Shown: positions 53,591 to 62,282 of the stretch, in pieces
Numbering within the stretch: position 1 is the stretch's first letter
How the letters are laid out: every line of letters begins with the position of its first letter
From: JBGAPI01 sp044221335
GTDB taxonomy: Bacteria; Pseudomonadota; Gammaproteobacteria; Xanthomonadales; Ahniellaceae
Length of the DNA: 64,000 nt
Assembly: GCA_044221335.1 (NCBI GenBank)
Contig: JBGAPI010000011.1
Location: forward strand, 49,367 to 113,366
Reading direction: 5' to 3'
Notes under the pieces: model-generated
What the model saw: the letters and a program-made list of their open reading frames with translations, nothing else
The model's database searches: none
Told to the model about the DNA's origin: nothing
Translations under genes and position numbers: made by a program

Positions 53591-53635
53591 GGCATTCTTG
53601 CCTCAAGGCGATCTCGCCTCAGGGCATTCTTGCCT
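53591..53635. repeat. Three consecutive mini-hairpins
   Basis: GGCA-TTCT-TGCC, AGGCGA-TC-TCGCCT and GGCA-TTCT-TGCC in a row. The first and third are identical (GGCATTCTTGCCTC). Symmetric arrangement within 45 bp. Confidence 0.6.
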
Positions 53636-53677
53636 CCCCGCCGCGGGATCCAGGGCGGGTCCTGCCCGCTCTGGCCG

Positions 53678-56600
53678 TCACGCCACCGCCTTCGTCTCGA
53701 CCGGCGCCTTGTACGCCGCCAGCAGCTCGTCCCACTTCGCGCGGACCTTGGCGAGGTTCGCTTCCTTGACGTGGCCATAGCCGCGGATCTGCTCCGGGAG
53801 CTTCGCGATCTCGACGGCGAGCGCGTGACGATCGTGGCCGAGACCGGCAAGCAGCGTCTCGATCGTCTTCGCGTAGTCGAGGATCAGCTGGCGCTCGCCG
53901 CGGCGCTCGGCGGTGTAGCCGAACACGTCGAGCGCGCTGCCGCGCAGGCCCTTCAGCCTGGCGAGCAGCTTGAACGCGGTGAACACCCAGGGACCGTACT
54001 CGGACTTGCTCAGATGACCGTCGGCGTCGCGCTTGGCGAGCAACGGCGGCGCGAGGTTGAAGCTCACCTTGTAGTCGCCGTCGAAGACCTCCCTGATGCG
54101 CTTCTCGAAGTCGCCGGTGGTGTACAGCCGCGCGACCTCGTACTCGTCCTTGTAGGCCATCAGCTTGAACGCGTAGCGGGCGACCGCCTCGGCGAGACCG
54201 CTCATGCCGGGCGCCTTGTCGGCTTCGGCGCGGCGGACGCGTTCGACCAGGTCGCGGTAGGTCTGGGCGTAGGCGGCGTCCTGGTACTCGGTGAGGAACT
54301 TCGCGCGGACGGCGACCTGCTCGTCGAGCGTCTTGGCGAGCGTGCCGAAGCCTTCGAAGGCCGCGCTGGTCGCGGCGTCCGCCGCGCCAAGGAACGCCGA
54401 GATCTCCGGCGCCGACTTCAGTCCGGCGGCCTTCTGCACCGCGGCGAGGTCATGGGCCGCCATCCGACCCCAGTCGAACGCGCTCTTGTTCATCGGCACC
54501 GCGGCGCCGTTCAGCTCGATCGCGCGCATCAGGGCCGCCAGCGACACCGGCACCAGGCCCTTCTGCCACGCGTAGCCGAGCATGAAGGTGTTGGTCGCGA
54601 TCGAATCCCCGCATAGCGCGGTGGCGAGGTCGGTGGCGTCGACCAGCTCCGGCGCGCGGCCGCCCGAGCCCTGCTTCACGGCCTCGACGATCGCGCCGGA
54701 CGGGAACACCATGTCGGTGTTGCGGGTGAAGGTGCCGGGCATCGCCTCGTAGCTGTTCAGCACGCAATGGGTACGGTCGGCCCGCACCTTCGACAGCGCC
54801 CAGTAGTCGTTGACCACGACCATGTCGCAGCCGAGGACCAGGTCGGCCTCGCCGGCCGCGATGCGCACCGCGTGGATGTCGGCCGGTTGCTTCGCGACGC
54901 GGACGTGGGTCGTTACCGCACCGCCCTTCTGCGCGAGTCCGGTCTGGTCGAGCACCGAGGTGCCCTTGCCCTCGAGGTGCGCGGCCATGCCGATCAGCGC
55001 GCCGATGGTGACTACGCCGGTGCCGCCGATGCCGGTGACCAGGATGTTCCAGGGCTGCGACAGGTCGGACTGGATCGTCGGCTCCGGCAGCTGGCTCACG
55101 TCGAGGCCGCCGCCGCTGCCCTTGCGCTTCTTCAGCCCGCCGCCGTGGATGGTCACGAAGCTCGGGCAGAAGCCCTTCACGCAGGAGAAGTCCTTGTTGC
55201 AGTTGCTCTGGTCGATCTCGCGCTTGCGGCCGAACTCGGTCTCCAGCGGCAGCACCGACACGCAGTTCGACTTCACGCCGCAGTCGCCGCAGCCCTCGCA
55301 GACCGCCGGGTTGATGAACGCGCGCTTGGCCGGATCGACCATCTTGCCGCGCTTGCGGCGGCGGCGCTTCTCGGCGGCGCAGGTCTGGTCGTAGATCAGC
55401 ACGGTGACGCCGGGCGTCTCGCGCAGCCGCTTCTGCACCGCATCGAGCTCGTCGCGGTGGAGGAACTCGACGCCGTCGGGGAAGATCTCCGGCCGCGACC
55501 ACTTGTCGATGTCGTCGGACAGCACGACGATGGTCTGCACGCCCTCGGAACGCACCTGGTGCGCGATGTCGGGCACCGTCAGCGTGCCGTCGACCGGCTG
55601 GCCGCCGGTCATCGCGACCGCGTCGTTGTAGAGGATCTTGTAGGTGATGTTGACCTTGGCCGCGATCGACTGCCGGATCGCCAGCGATCCGGAATGGAAA
55701 TAGGTGCCGTCGCCGAGGTTCTGGAACACGTGCTTCTCGGCGGTGAAGGCCGACTGCCCGCACCAGGTGACGCCCTCGCCGCCCATGTGGGTGAAGGTGT
55801 CGGTGCGGCGGTCCATCCAGGTGACCATGTAGTGGCAGCCGATGCCGCCCAGCGCGCGCGAGCCCTCCGGCACCACCGTCGAGGAGTTGTGCGGACAGCC
55901 GGAGCAGTAGTGCGCGGCGCGCGGGAAGTTGGCGCGCGGCAGCGCCAGCTCCTTCTCCTTCGCCGCGATCCACTTCAGCCGCTCGGTGATGCGCTCCGAG
56001 GTGAAGAAGCGCGACAGTCGCTTGGCGATCACGCGGGCGATGCGCGCCGGGGTGAGCTCGTTGGTCGACGGCAGGATCCAGTCCCCGGCCTCGTCGTACT
56101 TGCCGTTGATCGACGGACGCGTGGCCTGGTCCCAGTTGTACATCGCCTCCTTCATCTGCGACTCGATGAAGGAGCGCTTCTCCTCGACGACGAGGATGTC
56201 CTCGAGACCGCGCGCGAAAGCCTTCATCCCCTCGGGCTCGAGTGGCCAGGTCATGCCGACCTTGTAGACGCGGATGCCGATGTCCTCGGCGGCGCGGCGG
56301 TCGATGCCGAGGTATTCCAGCGCCTGCAGGACGTCGAGGTAGCTCTTGCCGGTGGTGATGATGCCGAGGCGCGCCTTCGGCGAGTCGATCACCACCTTGT
56401 CGATCCGGTTGGCGCGCGCGAACGCGATCGCGGCCTGGGTGGCGTACTGGTGCAGCCGCATCTCCTGGTCGAGCGGCGGATCCGGCCAGCGGATGTTGAG
56501 GCCGCCCGGCGGCAGCTCGAAGTCGGTCGGCAGCAGGATGTCCAACTGGTGCGGGTTGACGTTGACCGAGGCCGAGGACTCGACCGTTTCCGCGATCGTC

Positions 56601-57211
56601 TTGAAGCCGACCCAGCGACCGGTGTAGCGGCTCATCGCCCAGCCGACCATGCCCATGTCGAGGATGTCCTGCACGCCGGCGGGATTGAGCACCGGCATCA
56701 GCGCGGAGACGAACTCGTGCTCGGAGCCGTGCGGCAGCGTCGAGCTGCGGCAGGCGTGGTCGTCCGCGGCCAGTACCAGCACGCCGCCGTTGCGGCTGGT
56801 GCCGGCGGCGTTGGCGTGCTTGAACACGTCGCCGCAGCGGTCGACGCCGGGGCCCTTGCCGTACCACATCGCGAACACGCCATCGACCTTGGCGCCGGGG
56901 AACAGGTTGGTCTGCTGCGAGCCCCAGACCATGGTCGCACCGAGATCCTCGTTCAGTCCCGGGATGAACTCGACGCCATGCGGCTTCAGGTGCTTCTTCG
57001 CGCTCCACAGCGCCTGGTCGAATCCACCGAGCGGCGACCCGCGGTAGCCGGAGATGAAGCCGCCGGTGTTGAGCCCCGCGGCCTTGTCGCGCAGCGCCTG
57101 CATGATCGGCAGTCGCACCAGCGCCTGCACGCCGGACAGGAAGATCCGTCCGTCCTGGCGGCTGTACTTGTCGTCGAGGGTGTAGGCGAGATCGAGGGCG
57201 GCTGCGCTCAT
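53678..57211 (-). CDS. Indolepyruvate:ferredoxin oxidoreductase, fused alpha-beta/gamma form
   Basis: 1177 residues from ATG 57211-57209 with AAGGA upstream. Early motifs are ISGYRGSPLGGFDQALW and FIPGLNEDLGATMVWGSQ. The thiamine-diphosphate domain follows (about 430-650), including HYCSGCPHNSSTVVPEGSRA and YNDAVAMTGGQPVDGT. A cysteine-rich ferredoxin-like segment comes next (VCEGCGDCGVKSNCVSVLPL ... CNKDFSCVKGFCPS) for Fe-S clusters. A gamma domain (about 725-930, WNILVTGIGGTGVVTIGALI) and a C-terminal region follow. It oxidatively decarboxylates arylpyruvates (and probably branched-chain 2-oxo acids) to acyl-CoA. The single-chain form is common in aerobic proteobacteria. It stands alone. 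Confidence 0.93.
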   Translation of the reverse strand: MSAAALDLAYTLDDKYSRQDGRIFLSGVQALVRLPIMQALRDKAAGLNTGGFISGYRGSPLGGFDQALWSAKKHLKPHGVEFIPGLNEDLGATMVWGSQQTNLFPGAKVDGVFAMWYGKGPGVDRCGDVFKHANAAGTSRNGGVLVLAADDHACRSSTLPHGSEHEFVSALMPVLNPAGVQDILDMGMVGWAMSRYTGRWVGFKTIAETVESSASVNVNPHQLDILLPTDFELPPGGLNIRWPDPPLDQEMRLHQYATQAAIAFARANRIDKVVIDSPKARLGIITTGKSYLDVLQALEYLGIDRRAAEDIGIRVYKVGMTWPLEPEGMKAFARGLEDILVVEEKRSFIESQMKEAMYNWDQATRPSINGKYDEAGDWILPSTNELTPARIARVIAKRLSRFFTSERITERLKWIAAKEKELALPRANFPRAAHYCSGCPHNSSTVVPEGSRALGGIGCHYMVTWMDRRTDTFTHMGGEGVTWCGQSAFTAEKHVFQNLGDGTYFHSGSLAIRQSIAAKVNITYKILYNDAVAMTGGQPVDGTLTVPDIAHQVRSEGVQTIVVLSDDIDKWSRPEIFPDGVEFLHRDELDAVQKRLRETPGVTVLIYDQTCAAEKRRRRKRGKMVDPAKRAFINPAVCEGCGDCGVKSNCVSVLPLETEFGRKREIDQSNCNKDFSCVKGFCPSFVTIHGGGLKKRKGSGGGLDVSQLPEPTIQSDLSQPWNILVTGIGGTGVVTIGALIGMAAHLEGKGTSVLDQTGLAQKGGAVTTHVRVAKQPADIHAVRIAAGEADLVLGCDMVVVNDYWALSKVRADRTHCVLNSYEAMPGTFTRNTDMVFPSGAIVEAVKQGSGGRAPELVDATDLATALCGDSIATNTFMLGYAWQKGLVPVSLAALMRAIELNGAAVPMNKSAFDWGRMAAHDLAAVQKAAGLKSAPEISAFLGAADAATSAAFEGFGTLAKTLDEQVAVRAKFLTEYQDAAYAQTYRDLVERVRRAEADKAPGMSGLAEAVARYAFKLMAYKDEYEVARLYTTGDFEKRIREVFDGDYKVSFNLAPPLLAKRDADGHLSKSEYGPWVFTAFKLLARLKGLRGSALDVFGYTAERRGERQLILDYAKTIETLLAGLGHDRHALAVEIAKLPEQIRGYGHVKEANLAKVRAKWDELLAAYKAPVETKAVA

Positions 57212-57529
57212 CGGTGATCCTTGGGCGGCGGGTCGCGGTCCGGCCGGACGGCGGCGGGTCATTGTAGGCAGGCCGGGGGTGGGTCAGGCCAGCCGAACGG
57301 CGCACGATAGCGGGGATCGCGCTGCGTTGCAGCATCGGTCATCGGCCGCGCGGCGGCCCACGTTCGGGGTGGCGCTCCCGTCGGGCGAGCGGCGGAGCGG
57401 ATGGGATCTCATCGACGGGAGTGCCAGTCTCGTTGTTCCAGTACCCGTCGTGCGAGCGCAGTGAAGCAATCCAGTGCCGTCGACTCCGACCTGCAAGCCG
57501 AGGCAGCGTCGGCTACGCTGACCACGCCC
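57212..57529. other. 318-bp intergenic stretch
   Basis: No credible gene. It contains the left half of the dispersed repeat (copy E, 57446-57479) and the divergent promoters of the oxidoreductase and the small genes to the right. Confidence 0.55.
57446..57479. repeat. Dispersed palindromic repeat, half copy E
   Basis: CGTCGTGCGAGCGCAGTGAA then GCAATCCAGTGCCG, the left arm only. It is complementary in type to half copies D and F. Confidence 0.7.
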
Positions 57530-57907
57530 ATGGACTCGCCCATCCCATCGACGTTTCATTTCTGGCTCGACGGCACAGGATCGACGGACTTTCGCAGCGA
57601 CGACGAGCAGCGCTTCCTGGAACGCCTGCGCCGCTGCTCCGAGGCGAGCCGGTGGAACGGCGATGCCTGGCACCTCTTCTCCGACCGGACGATCGTCACG
57701 GTCTGCATCGGGTCGCCGGTCACGGTGACCTTGCGCGCGGACTTCTTCGGTGACCGGGTCGTCGTCGGATTCGATACCACACACCAACTTGTCGAGGACC
57801 TCCCCGACACGGACCCACGTACCAGCACCTTTCGATCCGGAACCATCGAGGACATGGCGGACTTCGCAGGTCGATTCTTCGTCGACCAGAGTGGCGCTCT
57901 CCGCTAG
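57530..57907 (+). CDS. Hypothetical protein, 125 aa
   Basis: Begins MDSPIPSTFHFWLDGTGSTD at the ATG at 57530; the upstream frame crosses repeat copy E and is not coding. Composition is balanced with many aromatics: RWNGDAWHLFSDRTIVTVCI, VTVTLRADFFGDRVVVGFDT, FRSGTIEDMADFAGRFFVDQ. No signal or membrane segment; predicted alpha/beta. I do not recognise a family. It is followed 12 bp later by the DUF7919-like gene in the same direction, suggesting a two-gene operon. Confidence 0.7.
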   Translation: MDSPIPSTFHFWLDGTGSTDFRSDDEQRFLERLRRCSEASRWNGDAWHLFSDRTIVTVCIGSPVTVTLRADFFGDRVVVGFDTTHQLVEDLPDTDPRTSTFRSGTIEDMADFAGRFFVDQSGALR

Positions 57908-57919
57908 ACACCTGCGCCG

Positions 57920-58375
57920 ATGTACTTCAAGGATTTCACGCCCTGCGAATACTTCGACACCGGCGCCTGGAGGTGCCGGCTGATGGCGATCGGCTGGATC
58001 GAGCGCGGCAAGCCGTACACCGTCGGGGCGACCGTTGCTCGTGCGATCGAACGGATTCCGTCGCTGCGGGAGGATTTCCGTCTGGCATTCCCGGCGCACT
58101 CCTTTCGCGGACTGCACACCTGTTCGATCTGCTCCGCGCAGGAGCCGGCGTCGCCGTCCCTCGATCAATCCCACGTCAATCTGTTCATTCCCCACCGCGG
58201 CTTCGTCTTCGTGGCGCCGGGTCGGGTCGATCACTCCATCGAGACCCACGCCTATCAGCCGCCGGAGAGCTTCATCGCGGCCCTTCTGGACTGCCCAAGC
58301 CCGCTCGGCGTCGAGTACCGCGCGGCCATCCGCGCCTCGAACCGCGGCGAGGACGCGCCCTTGTATCGGAGCTGA
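57920..58375 (+). CDS. DUF7919-like protein, 151 aa
   Basis: Begins MYFKDFTPCEYFDTGAWRCR; a start of the form MYxxDxTPxxY, then NxGWxxRGxPYxxG (here AIGWIERGKPYTVG), FRGLHTCSICS with a Cys-x2-Cys pair, and a late VAPGRVDHSIETHAYQPPES ending in FIAALLDCPSP. This pattern resembles DUF7919, best known from Actinobacteria. Histidine and cysteine conservation hints at metal binding. Cytoplasmic; function unknown. It is likely co-transcribed with the gene at 57530. Confidence 0.7.
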   Translation: MYFKDFTPCEYFDTGAWRCRLMAIGWIERGKPYTVGATVARAIERIPSLREDFRLAFPAHSFRGLHTCSICSAQEPASPSLDQSHVNLFIPHRGFVFVAPGRVDHSIETHAYQPPESFIAALLDCPSPLGVEYRAAIRASNRGEDAPLYRS

Positions 58376-58462
58376 CGAGCGGTCCGGACGGATCGTTCCG
58401 GGTCTTCACAACCCCGTCCGAACCGGTCCTGCGTTGACCGAAGCGAGACCAGGGAGACCCAC

Positions 58463-59035
58463 ATGGATCGCCTGCCGCGCACCCTTGCCCGACGGGCTGC
58501 CGCCTCGCGGACGTCCGCAGCTCTCCTCGTCCTTGCTTCGATGCTGTGGGCACCTGTGACCCAGGCGGCGGGCGCCGACGCGGATCCGCCCTTCGACACG
58601 CTGAGCATGTCGCGCAGCGGCTGCTACGGCACCTGCCCGATCTATTCGGTCGTGGTGCATGGCGACGGCCGGGTCGGCTACGACGGCGTGAACTTCGTCG
58701 GGCACGTCGGTCCGGCGGAGACGCGACTTTCGGCGTTGCAGATGCAGGCACTCCGGATCGAAGTCGACCGCGCCGACCTGCCACGCCTGCGCGACACTTA
58801 TGCGAGCAAGTCCGACGGCTGTCCGGCGTTATGGACCGATGCACCGGGGGTCGAGCTGTCGCTGCGTCGGCGCGGCGTCGTGAAGACCATCCACCACTCC
58901 CTTGGATGCATGGACCCCAAGGGCACCGAGGTCTACCCCGCCGCACTCGCCACGCTCGAGCTCCGGATCGACGAGATCGTGCGGACCCGGCAGTGGGTGG
59001 AACCGGCGAAGGCTCCGAAGTCCGAAGCGAAGTGA
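58463..59035 (+). CDS. DUF6438-like exported protein, 190 aa
   Basis: ATG at 58463 with AGGGAGA upstream. A long basic leader and hydrophobic segment (RTSAALLVLASMLWAPVTQA) serve as signal peptide. The core is LSMSRSGCYGTCPIYSVVVH, GDGRVGYDGVNFV, then DLPRLRDTYASKSDGCPALW and VKTIHHSLGCMDPKG. The SRSGCYGTCPxY motif is the hallmark of DUF6438. Four conserved cysteines suggest disulfides, in keeping with the periplasm. Function unknown. Confidence 0.8.
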   Translation: MDRLPRTLARRAAASRTSAALLVLASMLWAPVTQAAGADADPPFDTLSMSRSGCYGTCPIYSVVVHGDGRVGYDGVNFVGHVGPAETRLSALQMQALRIEVDRADLPRLRDTYASKSDGCPALWTDAPGVELSLRRRGVVKTIHHSLGCMDPKGTEVYPAALATLELRIDEIVRTRQWVEPAKAPKSEAK

Positions 59036-59137
59036 CGCGGCTCCGGATCGTTCACCTCGCTTCGTCAGGGTGAGCGCAGCGATGGCATCCATCGCTTTCG
59101 CTCGTCATCGCGTCATCGCTTCTGAGCGACGACGACG

Positions 59138-59181
59138 GCACTGGATTGCTTCGTCGGCCTGCGGCCTCCTCGCAATGACGG
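59138..59181. repeat. Dispersed palindromic repeat, right-arm copy F
   Basis: GGCACTGGATTGCTTCGTCG then GCCTGCGGCCTCCTCGCAAT and GACG. Right arm with a small insert compared with copies A-D. The left part (from 59103) is only loosely similar. Confidence 0.65.
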
Positions 59182-59305
59182 GACATTGCCTCCGGAGCCC
59201 TGAGCCCTGAGCCCTGGATGGGCCTTCGCTGTGGGTGCGTCCATGATGCGCCCTACCATCCGCCCTCAGCCTCAGTCCTCAAAAGGATACGCAAGCCCGC
59301 TCCCG

Positions 59306-59324
59306 ATGTGTACACTGTACACAT
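59306..59324 (+). promoter_or_regulatory. Perfect 19-bp palindrome over the TetR gene start, candidate autoregulatory operator
   Basis: ATGTGTACA-C-TGTACACAT, 9-1-9 with no mismatch. Its last two bases are the first two of the TetR ATG (59323). Odd-centred palindromes of this size are typical TetR operators. A bound repressor would block both transcription entry and start-codon access. Confidence 0.8.
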
Positions 59325-59958
59325 GACGCACACCTCCGACCGCATCCTCGCCGCCGCCGTCGCCGCCTTCGAGCGCGACGGCGAAGCCGGTCTTTCGATC
59401 CGCACGATCGCCGACGCCGTGGGCCTGTCGCCGATGGCGCTGTACCGGCACTACCGCGGCAAGCCCGAACTGCTCGCCGCGGTTGCCGCAGAATCGTTCC
59501 GCCACTGGGAGGCGCGGGTGGCCGCGATCCGGAGTCGGACGTCCAGGCTCTTCCTCGAACGGTGGTCCGACGCCTACCTCGACTTCGCGGTCACGGAACC
59601 GCGGCGCTACGAAGCCTGCTTCCTGATCGCGCGACCGGAGGCGCGGCGCATCCCCGGCGACTTCGAGGCCGGCCGTTCGCCTGCGGCACGGCGGTTGATC
59701 GAGCGGATCGATGCCGGGCTCGCCGATGGCAGTCTCCGGGGGCCCGATGCACTGACCCTCGCGCTGCTTCTCTGGGGCGAGGCGCACGGACTCGTGCAGT
59801 TGTACCGCAGCGGACGCTTCGAAGGCGGCGCGGCGGGCTTTCGCCGCCAGTACCGGCGCTGCATGGCGCTGCTGCTCGACGCCTTCGTCGCATTCCCGGC
59901 GGCCGAGGGCACGGCGCGCCCATCCTCGAAGACCACCTCTGCGGGAGCGCTCCGATGA
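59323..59958 (+). CDS. TetR/AcrR-family regulator with WHG-type C-terminal domain
   Basis: 211 residues from the ATG at 59323; the upstream frame is not family-like and would put the operator inside the gene. The N-terminal HTH is DRILAAAVAAFERDGEAGLS, IRTIADAVGLSPMALYRHYR and GKPELLAAVAAE. The C-terminal ligand domain has the LLWGEAHGLVQLYRSGRFEG segment seen in the WHG-type TetR subfamily. It overlaps its own palindrome and the following amidase gene (ATGA). It probably represses this two-gene unit; the ligand is unknown. Confidence 0.92.
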   Translation: MTHTSDRILAAAVAAFERDGEAGLSIRTIADAVGLSPMALYRHYRGKPELLAAVAAESFRHWEARVAAIRSRTSRLFLERWSDAYLDFAVTEPRRYEACFLIARPEARRIPGDFEAGRSPAARRLIERIDAGLADGSLRGPDALTLALLLWGEAHGLVQLYRSGRFEGGAAGFRRQYRRCMALLLDAFVAFPAAEGTARPSSKTTSAGALR

Positions 59959-61340
59959 TCCCGGTGCTCGCCCTGCTGGCCTCCGCTGCCGGCTTCCATG
60001 CGTCGCTCGGCGCAGGCACGGCGTGGTGGGCCGCCTGGCTCGCACCCTTGCCGCTGCTCGCGCTGGCGTCACGCGGCTCCACCCGCAAGCGCACGCTGTT
60101 CGCGCTCGGCACCGTCGCCTTCGCGGTCGGCCTCGGCAACCTCGTCCCGATCTATTCCAGCGTTTTGCCCTGGCCCGCGCTGGCGGGCGCGATCCTGCCG
60201 CTGGCGCTGGTCTACGGTGCGCTGCTGGCGCTGTTCCGCTGGAGCCTGCCGCGCCTGCCCGGCGTGCTGCCGGCCCTGCTGTTCGCCGCCGCGTGGACGG
60301 CGCTGGAGTGGTTGTCGAGCCGGGTATCGCCGCACGGCAGTGCCGGCGCACTCGGCTACTCGCAGATCGTGTTCGCCGCGGCGGCACAGCCGGCGCGCTT
60401 GGGCGGTGTTCACCTGCTGTCCTTCCTGCTGTGCCTGGTGCCGGCCTGTCTCGTCCTGTTCCCGGATCCGCGGCGGCATCGGTCGTCGGCGCTGTCGCTG
60501 CTCGCGGTCATCGTCCTGTATGCCCTCGCGAACCTGCCGGCGCCGACGACCTCGGCGCCGACCCGGCGCATCGCCGTGATCGCCGGCGACGCCCACCCCG
60601 ATGCCGCGTTCGTCGCGAGTGCGGACGATGCCGCCGCGGTGCTCGCGGACTACCGTCCCGCCGTCGCCGAGGCCGCCCGCCAGGGCGCGACGCTGGCCGT
60701 GCTGCCGGAGCGGATGGCGCTGATCCCCCCGCACGCGGAAGACGCGACGCTCGCCGCATGGTCGGCACTCGCCGGCGAGCACCACATCGGTGTCGTGATC
60801 GGCCTCGCCGATGGGGCGGGCGCTCCACGGCACAACCGCGCCTGGTACATCGATGCAACCGGTGATCGCCTACTCGACTACTCGAAGCGCCACCTGGTGC
60901 CTGGGCTGGAGAGCGCGTTTGCTCCGGGCGATTCCGCCGGCGCAGCCGGCGGGGTGGGCGTGGCGATCTGCAAGGACCTCGACTTCGACAGCACGGCGCT
61001 CGAAGTTGCCGACCGCGGCGGCGCTCTGCTGCTCGCGCCGGCCTGGGATTTCGTGCGCGATGCCGAGTTGCACGCACGGCTCGCCCGCGCCCGCGCGCTG
61101 GAGGGCGGCTTCACGCTGGTGCGCTCGGCGCGGCAGGGCCTCGCGGGGATCTACGACGCCCGCGGCCGCGTACTGACCGAGGTCGCGAGCACCGATCCCG
61201 CCGCCGTCCGGGTGGCCGACGTTCCGCTCGCCGCGGAACGCACGGTCTACGCCACTGCCGGCCGCTACCTCGGCCCGGGCTACGTCGTCGCTGCGCTGCT
61301 GCTCATCGGCGCGGCCGGGCGCCATCGCCGCGAGGCTTGA
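59955..61340 (+). CDS. Lnt-like membrane C-N hydrolase (nitrilase superfamily)
   Basis: 461 residues from the ATG overlapping the TetR stop. Five to seven N-terminal transmembrane helices (residues 1-190) precede a nitrilase-fold domain: RRIAVIAGDAHPDAAFVAS, catalytic Glu in LAVLPERMALIPP, Lys in LLDYSKRHLVPGLESAF, and Cys in VAICKDLDFDS. Layout and triad match apolipoprotein N-acyltransferase, but the chain is shorter and the Cys is followed by KD rather than YE. It is probably a specialised Lnt paralogue. Housekeeping Lnt is not usually TetR-controlled, so its acyl donor or acceptor may differ. Confidence 0.85.
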   Translation: MIPVLALLASAAGFHASLGAGTAWWAAWLAPLPLLALASRGSTRKRTLFALGTVAFAVGLGNLVPIYSSVLPWPALAGAILPLALVYGALLALFRWSLPRLPGVLPALLFAAAWTALEWLSSRVSPHGSAGALGYSQIVFAAAAQPARLGGVHLLSFLLCLVPACLVLFPDPRRHRSSALSLLAVIVLYALANLPAPTTSAPTRRIAVIAGDAHPDAAFVASADDAAAVLADYRPAVAEAARQGATLAVLPERMALIPPHAEDATLAAWSALAGEHHIGVVIGLADGAGAPRHNRAWYIDATGDRLLDYSKRHLVPGLESAFAPGDSAGAAGGVGVAICKDLDFDSTALEVADRGGALLLAPAWDFVRDAELHARLARARALEGGFTLVRSARQGLAGIYDARGRVLTEVASTDPAAVRVADVPLAAERTVYATAGRYLGPGYVVAALLLIGAAGRHRREA

Positions 61341-61357
61341 CGCCGCCACCTCGTTGC

Positions 61358-61373
61358 ATAACACTAATGTTAT
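61358..61373 (+). promoter_or_regulatory. Candidate ArsR operator
   Basis: ATAACA-CTAA-TGTTAT, a perfect 6-4-6 inverted repeat in a short AT-rich stretch, 20 bp upstream of the ArsR start. AT-rich inverted repeats around the promoter are the usual autoregulatory sites of ArsR-family repressors. Confidence 0.65.
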
Positions 61374-61392
61374 ATAAACAGGGTGTGATGCA

Positions 61393-61788
61393 GTGGACGA
61401 TTCCCGCCTCGACCGTACCTTCGCCGCCCTCGCCGACCCGACCCGGCGCGCGATCCTTGCGCGATTGTCTGCGGGCCCGGCCAGCGTCGCCGAGCTCGCG
61501 GAGCCGTTCGCGATCAGCCAGCCGGCGGTATCGCGGCACCTGAAGGTGCTGGAAGCCGCGGGACTGGTCTCCGCCGGCAGCGACGCACAGCGCCGACCGC
61601 GCACGCTCGAGGCCGCGCCGCTGGCCGAGGCCAATGCCTGGCTCGCCGACTACCGCCGCCACTGGCAGTCGGCGTTCCGCCGGCTCGACGGCCTGCTGGC
61701 CTCGCTGCAGACGCCCGCCTGCCACGACGACGCCCGCATCCCGCCTGGGAAATCCGGCGGCGCCACTCCTCGGAGGAAGCAGCGATGA
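61393..61788 (+). CDS. ArsR-family HTH regulator
   Basis: 131 residues from GTG 61393; the nearby ATG at 61388 is out of frame. Clear winged helix: RTFAALADPTRRAILARLSA, VAELAEPFAISQPAVSRHLK and VLEAAGLVSAGSDAQRRPRT. No metal-binding CxC motif, so this is the non-metal ArsR type that pairs with SRPBCC (AHSA1) proteins. It overlaps the SRPBCC gene by four bases (ATGA). A basic C-terminal tail (PPGKSGGATPRRKQR) follows. Confidence 0.92.
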   Translation: MDDSRLDRTFAALADPTRRAILARLSAGPASVAELAEPFAISQPAVSRHLKVLEAAGLVSAGSDAQRRPRTLEAAPLAEANAWLADYRRHWQSAFRRLDGLLASLQTPACHDDARIPPGKSGGATPRRKQR

Positions 61789-62279
61789 ACTATCCCGACA
61801 GTTTTGCAGTGAGCCTGCCGAGCCCCACCGAGATCCTGATCGAGCGCGATTTCGACGCGCCGCTGCCGCTCGTATTCGCCGCGTTCACCCGACCCGACCT
61901 CGTCCGTCAGTGGCTCACCGGCCCCGACGGCTGGACGATGCCGGTCTGCGAGATCGACCTGCGCGTCGGCGGCCGCTACCGCTACGTCTGGGCGAACGCC
62001 GCGCGCGGCCAGCAGATGGGACTCGGCGGCGAGTTCCGCGCGGTCGAGCCGGATCGCCGGATCGTCGCGACCGAGCGTTTCGACGAGGCCTGGTACCCGG
62101 GCGAGGCCATCGGGACGACCGAATTCTCCGAGCGCGACGGCCGCACCCGCGTCGCGATCCTCATGCGCTACGAGTCGACCGCGGCACGCGACACCGCGAA
62201 GTTTTCCGGAATGGAAACCGGCATGGCCGCCGGTTACGACCGGCTGGAACGGCTGCTGCCCGGCTTCCGGTCGCGCTGA
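61785..62279 (+). CDS. SRPBCC/AHSA1-type ligand-binding protein
   Basis: 164 residues. The fold signature is complete: IEREFDAP-type start (EILIERDFDAPLPLVFAAFT), RPDLVRQWLTGPDGWTMPVC, DLRVGGRYRYVW, and the late YESTAARDTAKFSGMETGMA, GYDRLERLLPGF. Such helix-grip proteins bind hydrophobic ligands or act with Hsp90. The ArsR-SRPBCC pair is a common conserved unit of unclear function, perhaps a sensor of small toxic compounds. It is coupled to ArsR upstream and an AlkD-like gene three bases downstream. Confidence 0.9.
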   Translation: MNYPDSFAVSLPSPTEILIERDFDAPLPLVFAAFTRPDLVRQWLTGPDGWTMPVCEIDLRVGGRYRYVWANAARGQQMGLGGEFRAVEPDRRIVATERFDEAWYPGEAIGTTEFSERDGRTRVAILMRYESTAARDTAKFSGMETGMAAGYDRLERLLPGFRSR

Positions 62280-62282
62280 GTC

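Larger units (their letters stand above)
53341..53677. other. 337-bp intergenic stretch with repeat fragments
   Basis: No credible gene. It holds the right half of the dispersed repeat (copy D, 53526-53560) and a chain of three mini-hairpins at 53591-53635. The rest resembles neighbouring GC-rich DNA. Confidence 0.6.

Noticed and set aside
54450..57335. Minus-strand open frame of 961 codons in another frame of the indolepyruvate oxidoreductase gene
   Set aside because: Arg/Pro-rich shadow of the real frame, which carries all family motifs.
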